From Streptomyces sp. NBC_00510 (lineage in GTDB: Bacteria; Actinomycetota; Actinomycetes; Streptomycetales; Streptomycetaceae), in NCBI GenBank assembly GCA_036013505.1, contig CP107851.1, forward strand, positions 2,046,001 through 2,110,000: 64,000 bases of DNA, written 5' to 3'. Below the pieces are notes generated by a model. The model was not told the DNA's origin and ran no database searches. It was given only the letters and a program-made list of their open reading frames with translations. Shown one piece after another: positions 17,965-26,333 of the stretch (position 1 is the stretch's first letter; each line of letters begins with the position of its first letter). A program made the translations under genes and the position numbers.

Positions 17965-19419
17965 CTATACGGCCCCCAGACCGCGGTAGGCGTCGCGCGT
18001 CCGCGCCGCGATGTGGGCCCACGTACGGTCGCGGGCCACTCGTGCGCGGGCGGCGTCGCCCATCATCCGCCGTTGATTTGGACTATAGAGCAATATTTCG
18101 AGCGCATCTGCCCAGGCATTTACGTCTCCTGACGGAATTAGCCGTCCGTTCACCTGGTCTTCGACCAGCTCCCCCATCGCCGTGACATCACTTGCTGCGA
18201 GGGGAAGACCGCTCGCCATCGCCTCCACCGGCTTGAGAGGGGTCACGAGATGGCACACCCGCTCTCCCGTCCGGGGCACCGCGAAGACGTCCAGCACGGC
18301 ATGGTGGGCGCGCACCTCGGCGTACGGCACACGGCCCGTGAACAGGGCGCTCCCGCCGAGGCCGAGCCCGGCCGCCTGCCGCTCCAGCGCGGGCCGCTGC
18401 GGGCCGTCCCCCACGATCAGCAGGCGCAGCGGCACCCCCCGGCGGCGCAGTACGGCCCCGGCGCGCAGCAGGGTGCCGATGCCCTCGTGGGGCGTGAGCG
18501 TGGAGACCGTTCCCACGACCATCTCGTCCGGGCCGATGCCGAGACGGGTGCGCAGGTCACCGGGGTCGGGCAGCGGCTGCAGGAAGACGTCGTCCACGGC
18601 GTTGGGCACGACCCGCACCCGTTCCTCGGGGACCCCCCGGGAGACGATCTCCGCCTTCATGGCCTCGCCGAGGGTGAGCACCAGGTCGGCGGCCTTCATG
18701 CAGTGCGTCTCCAGGGCGCGCCGCTCCCGGTACGACGCGCTGTCACGGTCACGCCCGGGTCCCTGCGTCAGCCAGGTCTCCTCCAGGAAGCCGCGCACCT
18801 CGTAGACGACCGGCAGGCCGAACGATTCGCGCAGTGCGAGCGCCACTCGGCCGTTCGGGTGATCGGTGGCCGCGTGCAGGACCGCGGGGCGGAGCCGTTC
18901 GACGAGCCGGGCGGCGAGCTCGGCGTTGCGGGCGAGGGCGGCCGCGGACGTCCCCGGCATCCGCGCCGGCAGCAGGCGGTGGTACGGCACCCCGTCCACG
19001 ACCTGCGCCGGCCGTCCGTCCCAGACGCCCTGCGCCACGGGGAAGCCCAGCCGTGTGACGACCTGCGGGTCCAGGCCCGCCTGCCGCTGGGCGCGCGCGA
19101 TGGCGTGCGTCCTGACGGTGTAGCCGGCGTTGCGGTACGGCAGGGAGTTGGTGACCAGGTGCAGCACCCGCCCCGGCACCGCCGTCCCCGGCACGCCCGC
19201 CGGGGCGGGCACCCCCCGCGGCCCGTACGCGGTGGCACCGCCGCGTACGCGGTGCGGATCGCGCTCGGGCAGCCGGGCCAGCGCCCACCGGGCGGGCCGC
19301 CGGGCCGGCCCCGGGGCGACCCTCAGGGCAAGGGACGCCGCGCGCACCGGGTCGTCCCGCAGATGACGGACTGCCACGGAGGCGGCGAGAATCAAGGCAC
19401 GAAGAGTACGACGACGCAC
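17965..19419 (-). CDS. GT4-type glycosyltransferase with an atypical low-G+C patch
   Basis: A 484-residue GT-B glycosyltransferase: acceptor-side VLHLVTNSLPYRNAGYTVRT near residue 85, VYEVRGFLEET, VVPNAVDDVFL, the donor-side VGTVSTLTPHEGIGTLL, LLIVGDGPQ and TPLKPVEAMASGLPLAASDV. The first 80 residues are a basic extension, so the true start may lie downstream of GTG 19419. Codons near the C terminus (about 18060-18240, LIPSGDVNAWADALEILLYS) switch to GCA, GAT, GAA, ATA, TAT, AGT, CCA, AAT and CAA, unlike the rest of the gene, hinting at a mosaic. It is divergent from the epimerase with only 38 bases between. Confidence 0.87.
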   Translation of the reverse strand: MRRRTLRALILAASVAVRHLRDDPVRAASLALRVAPGPARRPARWALARLPERDPHRVRGGATAYGPRGVPAPAGVPGTAVPGRVLHLVTNSLPYRNAGYTVRTHAIARAQRQAGLDPQVVTRLGFPVAQGVWDGRPAQVVDGVPYHRLLPARMPGTSAAALARNAELAARLVERLRPAVLHAATDHPNGRVALALRESFGLPVVYEVRGFLEETWLTQGPGRDRDSASYRERRALETHCMKAADLVLTLGEAMKAEIVSRGVPEERVRVVPNAVDDVFLQPLPDPGDLRTRLGIGPDEMVVGTVSTLTPHEGIGTLLRAGAVLRRRGVPLRLLIVGDGPQRPALERQAAGLGLGGSALFTGRVPYAEVRAHHAVLDVFAVPRTGERVCHLVTPLKPVEAMASGLPLAASDVTAMGELVEDQVNGRLIPSGDVNAWADALEILLYSPNQRRMMGDAARARVARDRTWAHIAARTRDAYRGLGAV

Positions 19420-19457
19420 AATCCCACCCTAAGCACGGCAAGTGAACGGGAGGCACC

Positions 19458-20543
19458 GTGCTCGGCTCGGTAGTCCACGTGGTCGGCGCCCGGCCCAACT
19501 TCGTCAAGGCCGCCCCGGTCGTCGCCGCGCTGCGCGAGGCCGGGCAGCCGCAGTCGGTGGTGCACACCGGACAGCACTACGACGAGCGCATGTCGCACGT
19601 CTTCTTCCGGGAGCTCGGCCTGCCCGAGCCGGACGTGGACCTCGGCGTCGGCTCCGGCAGCCACGCCCGGCAGACCGCCGCCCTGCTGACCGCCCTGGAG
19701 GACGAGCTGTCGGCCCGGGCGCCCGCCCTGGTCACGGTCTACGGGGACGTCAACTCCACGCTCGCCGCCGCCCTGGTCGCCGCCAAACTGGGGCTGCCCG
19801 TGGCGCACGTCGAGGCGGGCCTGCGCAGCTTCGACATGACGATGCCGGAGGAGGTGAACCGGCGGCTGACCGACCAGCTCGCCGACCTGCTCTTCGTCAC
19901 CAGCCCGGAGGCGGTGGGGCATCTGGCGGACGAGGGCGTGGACACCGCCCGGGTGCACTTCGTCGGCAACCCGATGATCGACACCCTGATGGCCCACCTG
20001 CCGCGGTTCGACCCGGAGGCCGCCCGCGCCGCCCACGGGCTGCCCGGGCGCTACGGCGTCGTCACGCTGCACCGTCCCGCCAACGTCGACGACCCGGCCT
20101 CCGCGGCCGCCGCCGTGGCGGCTCTGCGCGAGGCGGCGGAGCACCTGGAGCTGGCGGTCCCGCTGCACCCGCGCGGGCGGGCCGCGCTGGAGGCGGCGGG
20201 GCTCGGCGACACGCCCGGCATCCGGATCCTGGAGCCGCTCGGCTACCTGGAGTTCATGGGGCTGCTGCGGGGCGCCGCCGCGGTGGTCACCGACTCGGGC
20301 GGGGTGCAGGAGGAGACCACCGTCCTGGGCGTGCCCTGCCTGACGCTGCGGCCGAACACCGAGCGGCCCGTGACGGTCACCCACGGCACCAACCGCCTGG
20401 TGGCCCCCGACGGGCTGGTCCCGGCCCTGCTCAAGGCGCTGGACGGCGAAGCCCGCGCCCCCGAGGGCCCCCCGCTGTGGGACGGCCGCTCGGGGCCCCG
20501 CATCGCCCGCGTCATCACCGAGTGGCTGGACCACCATGTCTGA
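19458..20543 (+). CDS. wecB: UDP-N-acetylglucosamine 2-epimerase (non-hydrolysing)
   Basis: A 361-residue enzyme interconverting UDP-GlcNAc and UDP-ManNAc. Hallmarks are GARPNFVKAAPVV at the N terminus, VHTGQHYDERMS, VYGDVNSTLAAA, HVEAGLRSFDMTMPEE, VTLHRPANVDD and the UDP-binding TDSGGVQEETTVLGVP. The GTG start follows GGGAGG. It opens a rightward four-gene run with overlapping ends (epimerase, methyltransferase, 605-aa protein, double glycosyltransferase). With the dehydrogenase on the other strand it would supply UDP-ManNAc and UDP-ManNAcA for a teichuronic-type glycan. Confidence 0.93.
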   Translation: MLGSVVHVVGARPNFVKAAPVVAALREAGQPQSVVHTGQHYDERMSHVFFRELGLPEPDVDLGVGSGSHARQTAALLTALEDELSARAPALVTVYGDVNSTLAAALVAAKLGLPVAHVEAGLRSFDMTMPEEVNRRLTDQLADLLFVTSPEAVGHLADEGVDTARVHFVGNPMIDTLMAHLPRFDPEAARAAHGLPGRYGVVTLHRPANVDDPASAAAAVAALREAAEHLELAVPLHPRGRAALEAAGLGDTPGIRILEPLGYLEFMGLLRGAAAVVTDSGGVQEETTVLGVPCLTLRPNTERPVTVTHGTNRLVAPDGLVPALLKALDGEARAPEGPPLWDGRSGPRIARVITEWLDHHV

Positions 20544-21177
20544 GCCGCGCCTGGACGACCCCCTCGCGTACTGGGACAACCGCCACCGCGAGCACGACGA
20601 CCTCGCCTCCGGCGGCCACATCGGCCTCGACCGGCCGGGCAACGAGATCTTCTACGCGCTGCGCTTCGCGGGGGTGCTGCGCATCACCGGCGACTCCGAA
20701 CGCGCCAACGACCCGCTGCTCGTACTCGACGCGGGCTGCGGCAAGGGCCACTTCGCCCGGGCCCTGGCCCGCTGCGGCCACCTCGTCGACGCGATCGACG
20801 CCAGCCCCTCGGCGGTGGACCACGGCCGCGCGCTCGGCGGCGGCCCCCGCTACGCGGTGGCGGAGCTGTCGGCGTGGCGCAGCCCGTGGCTGTACGACGT
20901 GGTGCTCGCCGTGGACGTGCTCTTCCACGTGCTCGGCGACACCGCCTGGCGGGCCGCGCTGGTCAACCTCGCCTCCCTCGTCCGGCTGACCGGCCGGCTG
21001 GTCGTCACCGACGAGGACGCGCCCGGGCGCGTGGCGCGCGGCGACTACATCCTGCACCGCCCTGCGGCCGAGTACCGCGCCGCCGTCGAACCGCTCGGAC
21101 TGCGGTACGGCGGCTTCACGCCGTACGGTTTCCGGGAGAACAGGGTCGGTTTCCACGTCTTCACGAGGACCTCCTGA
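20536..21177 (+). CDS. class I SAM-dependent methyltransferase
   Basis: A 213-residue methyltransferase with the SAM-binding motif I VLDAGCGKGHFARALA, motif II acidic residue in VDAIDASPSA, and VVLAVDVLFHVL at motif IV. It overlaps the epimerase end by eight bases and the next start by ATGA, so it belongs to the glycan operon and probably methylates a sugar or an amino-sugar intermediate. The exact target is unknown. Confidence 0.88.
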   Translation: MSEPRLDDPLAYWDNRHREHDDLASGGHIGLDRPGNEIFYALRFAGVLRITGDSERANDPLLVLDAGCGKGHFARALARCGHLVDAIDASPSAVDHGRALGGGPRYAVAELSAWRSPWLYDVVLAVDVLFHVLGDTAWRAALVNLASLVRLTGRLVVTDEDAPGRVARGDYILHRPAAEYRAAVEPLGLRYGGFTPYGFRENRVGFHVFTRTS

Positions 21178-22994
21178 TGCGCCTGCTCGATCTGCTCCAC
21201 CCGCACCTGGACGGGGTGACCGAGGTCGTCGACGCGACCGGCGGCGGCATCCCGCTCGAGCCGTACCTGCACCTGCCGGGCGGCGTCCGGCTGTGCCCCC
21301 CGCAGGCCGGTGGCCAGGACCCGGTCGGCGAGGGACGGCTGGCCCTGCTCAGTTACGGCCCCGACCCCACCCGGCACGGCGACGAGGACGCGTGCCTCGC
21401 GGCGCTGCGGCGCATGCGCCCTGGCGGCAAGGGCCTGATCGTGTTCGGCCACGCCGGTGCCGAACTGCCGTACCACCGGCTGCTCGACGCCCTGGTGGCG
21501 CACCGCTGCCAGGTGCTGCGGGCGGCCGGCCTGGACTACCTGCACCTGCACGGCGGCGCGGTGTTCACCTGCACCGAGGCGCTGCTGCCGCTCCTGGACC
21601 CGGCCGGGCGGCCCGTGCCCGGCGGGGAGAGCACCGCGCTGCGGGTGGCCGGCGAGTACGTGCTGGCGGAGTTCGTCTCGCGTGCCGAGCGGGCGCGGGT
21701 GCTGGAGCTGGAGCGGCAGCACGAGGAGGACCAGCGCGCGCTGGAGGCGCTGCAGGACGGCACGGACGGCGAGCGGACGGCGGCCGTGACCCACGAACGC
21801 GACCGGCTCGCGGCCGAGCTGCGACGCGCCCGGGAGCGGATCGGGGTGCTGGAGACCCGGGTCGCCATGCTGCAGGGCTCGACCTCGCTGCGGGTCGGCC
21901 AGGCACTGGTCTCGGCCGCGCGCTCCCCCTTGCGCGGCTCGACGCGGCTGCCGCGCGAGCTGTACGGGATGTGGCGCGGCCGCGGCAAGGGCGGTCGCCC
22001 GGCGGCCGCCCGGCCGGGCGCGCCGGCCGCCGCCTCCCCGGCACCGGGTGGGGGCGGTCCGGCGGCCGACGGACACCTGCACCTGGCCCACCGGGCGTTC
22101 ACGGCCGGCCCCCGCGACCGGCTGGTCATCGCCGGCGTCCTGGACGCCACGACCGCCGCCGACTTCGCCCACGACGCCGTCGTCAACCGCGTGCTGCCGC
22201 ACGACGCACGGCAGGTCGCCGAACGCACCGACCCGGACGTGCTCGTCGTACAGCTCAGCGCCTGCCTCGCCGGGCCGTGGGCGCACACCGGCACCGGCAC
22301 CGCCCCCGACCTGGACCGCCGGCTGGCCGAACTCCTCGCCACCGTCCACGCGCTCGGCCGTACCGCCGTGCTGTGGCGGGACGCCCCCGCCTCCGCCGCG
22401 CCGGGGCTGGCCCCGTTCCCCTGGGACGCCGTGCTCGACGGGGACACCGGGGTGCAGCCGGCCCGGCTGGACCCGGCGTCGGTGGACCGCGCAGACCTGC
22501 GGGAGATCTTCACCTCCCGGGCTACCCGGGTCCGGCTGTCGGAGCTCGCCCGGATCGCCGGGGCGGCGGACCCGCTGGACGCCCGGCGGGTGGCCGTGCT
22601 GGCCGACCCGCGTGACGGAGCCGAGGTGTCACGCCTGGTCGCGCAGGTGATGACGCAGCGGCTCCGCCCCGCCGAGGTGCTGGTGCCCGTTCCCGGGACG
22701 GCCTACGCGGAACTCACCGCGGGCGGGGTCACCGTACGGGCCACGGCGGACGGGCCGGGCGCGCCCTGGGTCGCGGACTGGTCGGACCTCGCCGAGGAAC
22801 GGCCGGCGGTCCACCTGCTGGACCTGATGTGCGCCCAGGAGTGCTCCGGGGCCGACGCGGTGGGCTTCAGCGCGGACACCCCGGGCTTCGTGCCGCACGT
22901 CAACGGCTTCCGCCCGGCCCTGCTGCGCAGGACGCTCTGGCCGTCCCCCGGGGCGGCACGGCTGTTCACGATCCGCCCGGAGGAGGTCCGATGA
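21177..22994 (+). CDS. glycan-cluster protein with coiled coil, function unknown
   Basis: A 605-residue protein coupled by ATGA at both ends. Residues 1-170 look like a reduced methyltransferase-like fold (LIVFGHAGAELPYHRLLDAL) without a clear SAM glycine loop. Residues about 175-245 are charged and heptad-like (ARVLELERQHEEDQRALEAL), followed by a TSLRVGQALVSAARSPLRG segment of the kind often found in glycosyltransferase-linked coiled-coil proteins. A Pro/Ala/Gly linker then leads to a C-terminal region of about 300 residues (LVIAGVLDATTAADFAHDAV) without motifs I recognise. It may tether or organise the glycosyltransferases. Confidence 0.7.
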   Translation: MRLLDLLHPHLDGVTEVVDATGGGIPLEPYLHLPGGVRLCPPQAGGQDPVGEGRLALLSYGPDPTRHGDEDACLAALRRMRPGGKGLIVFGHAGAELPYHRLLDALVAHRCQVLRAAGLDYLHLHGGAVFTCTEALLPLLDPAGRPVPGGESTALRVAGEYVLAEFVSRAERARVLELERQHEEDQRALEALQDGTDGERTAAVTHERDRLAAELRRARERIGVLETRVAMLQGSTSLRVGQALVSAARSPLRGSTRLPRELYGMWRGRGKGGRPAAARPGAPAAASPAPGGGGPAADGHLHLAHRAFTAGPRDRLVIAGVLDATTAADFAHDAVVNRVLPHDARQVAERTDPDVLVVQLSACLAGPWAHTGTGTAPDLDRRLAELLATVHALGRTAVLWRDAPASAAPGLAPFPWDAVLDGDTGVQPARLDPASVDRADLREIFTSRATRVRLSELARIAGAADPLDARRVAVLADPRDGAEVSRLVAQVMTQRLRPAEVLVPVPGTAYAELTAGGVTVRATADGPGAPWVADWSDLAEERPAVHLLDLMCAQECSGADAVGFSADTPGFVPHVNGFRPALLRRTLWPSPGAARLFTIRPEEVR

Positions 22995-25153
22995 CGGGCA
23001 CGCGCACGGTCAGGGCGATGGTCTACGGGGACGTGGACCTCAACCTCATCGACGGTTCCGCGGTGTGGGCCCAGTCGACGGTGCAGGCGCTGGCGCGGGC
23101 CGGCTGCGGGACCCGGCTGGTGCTGAAGGCGCCGGTGCGCACCGGACGGCTGGTCGATCCGCTGGCGCAGCTGCCGGGGGTGTCGGTCGTACCGACCGGG
23201 CACGTCCTGTCCCCCGTCCAGGCCTCGCGGGTGCTGCGCGAGCAGGACGAGCGGGAGCCGTGCGACCTGCTGGTGCTGCGCGGTCGCCGGCTGGTGGCGC
23301 AGGTCGTCGCCGACGGCGCCTTCGACGGGCGGATCTGGGCGTACCTCACGGACATCCCGCAGTCGGCTGCGCAGATGTCGGACGAGGCGGTCGACGAACT
23401 GACCAGGATCGCCGAGGCCTCCCGCTACCTGCTGTGCCAGACCGAGGAGTTGCGCTGCTTCATCGAGGCCTGGGTGCCGGCCGCGTGCGGCAAATGCGTG
23501 CTGTACCCGCCGAGCGTGCCCGTCCCGGACTTCGCGGTGCCGGGGCACGACGCGGCGCGCGACCCCGTCCGCATGGTGTACACGGGCAAGTTCGCGCCGC
23601 GCTGGAACACCCTGGAGATGACGGAACTGCCGGGCGCGCTGGCCACCCGCGGGATCCGGGCCGAGCTGCACACCGTCGGCGACAAGGTCCACGACGACCC
23701 GCGGCACCCCGGCTTCCACGCGGCCATGGAGCGTGCGCTGCGGAGCGCGACCGGCGTGGTGCACCACGGCGGCACCCCCCGCCAGGAGGCCATGCGGATC
23801 GCCGCGGGATGCGACCTGGGGCTGGGCTGGCGTCATCCGGAACTGGACGCGAGCCTGGAACTGTCCACGAAGGTGCTGGAGTTCGGGACGCTTGGGCTGC
23901 CCGTCGTGCTCAACCGCACCCCCGCGCACGAGGCGCTGCTCGGCGCCGACTACCCGCTGTTCGTCCCCGGCCGCGGCACCCTCGACGACGCGGCGGAGGC
24001 GGTCGCCACCGCCGCCCGTTCCCCCGAGGCCTACCGCACGGCCGCCCGGCGCTGCCGCGAGGCCGCCGCGCACTTCTCACTTGACCGGGCCGCCGAACGG
24101 CTGCGCGGCCTGGTCGAACGGGCTCTGCCGGCGGCACCGGTCGCGCTCGCCGGACGCGGACGGCCGCTGCGGGTCGTCGTGGCCGGGCACGACCTGAAGT
24201 TCTTCACGCGTCTGCTGGACCACCTCCAGGCCCTGCCCGGGGTCGAGGTGCGGGTCGACGCCTGGGAGGCACTGGCCCGGCACGACGCGGCCGCCGGCCG
24301 CGAACTCGCCGCCTGGGCCGACGTCGTGGTCGTGGAGTGGTGCGGGCCGGCGGCCGTCTGGTACAGCCGCCACAAGCGGCGCGGCTCCCGCCTGCTGGTG
24401 CGCCTCCACCGCTTCGAGCTGTACGCCGGATACCCCGCGCAGGTCGACATCGACGCCGTCGACCGCGTCGTGTGCGTCAGCCCGCACTACAACCGGCTCA
24501 CGCGGGAACGCACCGGCTGGCCGCAGGAGAAGCTCGTCACCGTCCCCAACTGGGTCGACGACCGGCAGCTGGACCGCCCCAAGGTCCCCGACGCCCGCTA
24601 CCGCCTCGGCATGATCGGCATCGCGCCCTCGCGCAAGCGGCTCGACCTGGGCCTGGACGTGCTCGAGGCGCTGCGGGCCAGGGACCCGCGGTGGCGGCTG
24701 TCGGTGAAGTCCAAGATGCCCTGGGACTACTGGTGGATCTGGAACAAGCCCGAGGAGCGGGCGCACTACGACGCCGTGCTGCGCCGTGTGCAGTCCGGTC
24801 CGCTGGAGGACGCCGTGGTCTTCGACGACTTCGGCCCCGACGTGGCGAGCTGGCTGCGGCGCATCGGCTTCGTGCTCTCCACCAGCGACGACGAGAGCTT
24901 CCACCTCGCGCCCGCCGAGGGTATGGCCTCCGGCGCGGTACCCGCCCTGCTGCCCTGGCCGGGCGCCGACGCGATCTACGAGCGCCGCTGGATCCACGAC
25001 TCCCCCTCGGCCATGGCGGACGCGATCGCGGCGCTCGCGGCCGACGGCTGGCAGGAGGCGGGCGAGCAGGCCCGCGACTGGCTGCGCGCGTCCTTCGGGC
25101 TCGACACGGTCCGCGCGGCGTGGACGGAGCTGGTCACCGGCTCGGCGCCGTGA
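22991..25153 (+). CDS. tandem two-domain glycosyltransferase
   Basis: A 720-residue protein with two GT-B-like halves. The first (about 1-390) has VYGDVDLNLIDGSAVWAQST, AYLTDIPQS, VYTGKFAPRWNTLEM and a donor-side LELSTKVLEFGTLGLPVVLN. The second (about 395-720) has VVVAGHDLKFFTRLLDHL, VVVEWCGPAAVWYS, VCVSPHYNRLT, VTVPNWVDD, GIAPSRKRLDLGLDVL and STSDDESFHLAPAEGMASGA. ATG 22991 follows AGGAGG and overlaps the previous stop. Two catalytic units in one chain would suit a repeating disaccharide. It is the last gene of the operon and is followed by two hairpins. Confidence 0.85.
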   Translation: MTGTRTVRAMVYGDVDLNLIDGSAVWAQSTVQALARAGCGTRLVLKAPVRTGRLVDPLAQLPGVSVVPTGHVLSPVQASRVLREQDEREPCDLLVLRGRRLVAQVVADGAFDGRIWAYLTDIPQSAAQMSDEAVDELTRIAEASRYLLCQTEELRCFIEAWVPAACGKCVLYPPSVPVPDFAVPGHDAARDPVRMVYTGKFAPRWNTLEMTELPGALATRGIRAELHTVGDKVHDDPRHPGFHAAMERALRSATGVVHHGGTPRQEAMRIAAGCDLGLGWRHPELDASLELSTKVLEFGTLGLPVVLNRTPAHEALLGADYPLFVPGRGTLDDAAEAVATAARSPEAYRTAARRCREAAAHFSLDRAAERLRGLVERALPAAPVALAGRGRPLRVVVAGHDLKFFTRLLDHLQALPGVEVRVDAWEALARHDAAAGRELAAWADVVVVEWCGPAAVWYSRHKRRGSRLLVRLHRFELYAGYPAQVDIDAVDRVVCVSPHYNRLTRERTGWPQEKLVTVPNWVDDRQLDRPKVPDARYRLGMIGIAPSRKRLDLGLDVLEALRARDPRWRLSVKSKMPWDYWWIWNKPEERAHYDAVLRRVQSGPLEDAVVFDDFGPDVASWLRRIGFVLSTSDDESFHLAPAEGMASGAVPALLPWPGADAIYERRWIHDSPSAMADAIAALAADGWQEAGEQARDWLRASFGLDTVRAAWTELVTGSAP

Positions 25154-25210
25154 CGCCCGCGGGGGCGGGCGCGGGTGCCGGGCCGGCTGCCTGCCTGCCG
25201 GCGGGCAGCC
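25154..25210 (+). terminator. double hairpin after the glycan operon
   Basis: Directly after the stop, CGCCCGC-GGGG-GCGGGCG forms a perfect 7-bp stem (25154-25171). A second hairpin, GGCTGCC with GGCAGCC, follows at 25185-25210. No T-tract is present. Position and strength suggest termination of the rightward operon. Confidence 0.55.
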
Positions 25211-25409
25211 ACGCCACCGTCTGGCCTGCCACCGACTTTGACGCCGGCGGCCTTCGCCTTCCACGGCCGGCCGACCCTGGAGTGGGGGCTGCGCTTCACC
25301 AGGATGCGGCAGGAGCGGGCCGCCTGGGTGGCCGGGCACATCCGTGACCGGACGCCGGAGGACACCGCACGGCCGTAACATGGCGCCGGGGTGGTGACTG
25401 GAGGTGCAC

Positions 25410-26333
25410 ATGACCACGGAAGAGTCGCCGTACGACGTGCTCGTCGTGGGCGGTTCCGGGGTGGACACGGTCGTGCGGGTGGACAGCCTGCCCGTACCGC
25501 TCGTGGACTCCCTCGGGGTGGAGCCGGTCCGGGAGTGGCCCGGCCAGACCGGCGGCAACGTGGCGCTGGGCTGCCGCGCGCTCGGCATGACCGTGAAGTT
25601 CCTCGACTTCGTCGGCGACGACTGGATCGGCACCATGCTCAGGGAGCGCCTGGCCAAGGGCGACGTCGACTTCGAGCCGCTGATCTCCCCCGCCGGGACC
25701 CGGCGGGCCGTCAACCTCGTGGACGCCACGGGCCGCCGGATGTCCTTCTACGACGGGCGCGACCCGGCGGACCTGCGGATGCCGCGCGAGTTCTACCTGC
25801 CGCACCTGCGCCGCGCCCGGCACGTGCACCTGTCGATCTCGCACTTCACGCGCTTCCTCTACGACGACATCGAGGAACTCGGCCTGCCCGTCTCGACCGA
25901 CCTGCACGACTGGGACGGACTGGCCGAGCACCAGCGGGAGTTCGCCCGCCGCTCCGACCTGGTCTTCCTCAGCGCGGCGGGAGCGGGCGAGCGCATCGCG
26001 GACATCATGCGCGGGATCCTGCGCGACGGCCGCGCCCAGGCCGTGATCGCCACCGCGGGCGCGGGCGGCGCCTATCTGCTCGCGCGCGACGGGGGCAGCA
26101 TGCCCCGGCACATCCCGGCCGTCACCCCGCCCGGCCCGGTGGTGGACTCCAACGGGGCGGGCGACGCCTTCCTCTGCGGCTTCCTCCACGGGCGCATGCG
26201 CGGACTGGACTTCGAGTCCTGCGCCCGGCTCGGCGCGACGGCAGGTGCCCACACCTGCACGGCGGGCGGCAACCTCGCCCTCATCGACGCCGCGACGCTG
26301 GAGTCCGCTCAGGTCTCCCTCTCCGGCACGTAG
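25410..26333 (+). CDS. PfkB-family carbohydrate kinase
   Basis: A 307-residue ribokinase-fold sugar or nucleoside kinase. Visible are the N-terminal VVGGSGVDTVVRVDSLP, the substrate-binding GQTGGNVALGCRALG, and the C-terminal catalytic DSNGAGDAFLCGFLHGRM with the anion-hole GAGD and its base aspartate. ATG 25410 has GGAGG five bases upstream; the GTG six bases earlier overlaps that site. Its 3' end overlaps the convergent DUF6745 gene by 25 bases. The sugar substrate cannot be told; no transporter is adjacent. Confidence 0.88.
   Translation: MTTEESPYDVLVVGGSGVDTVVRVDSLPVPLVDSLGVEPVREWPGQTGGNVALGCRALGMTVKFLDFVGDDWIGTMLRERLAKGDVDFEPLISPAGTRRAVNLVDATGRRMSFYDGRDPADLRMPREFYLPHLRRARHVHLSISHFTRFLYDDIEELGLPVSTDLHDWDGLAEHQREFARRSDLVFLSAAGAGERIADIMRGILRDGRAQAVIATAGAGGAYLLARDGGSMPRHIPAVTPPGPVVDSNGAGDAFLCGFLHGRMRGLDFESCARLGATAGAHTCTAGGNLALIDAATLESAQVSLSGT

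Noticed and set aside
25175-25378. 67-aa frame after the glycan operon (AFAFHGRPTLEWGLRFTR...)
   Set aside because: The C-terminal half looks protein-like and may be a gene remnant, but it overlaps the terminator hairpins, has no ribosome-binding site, and no family is recognisable.
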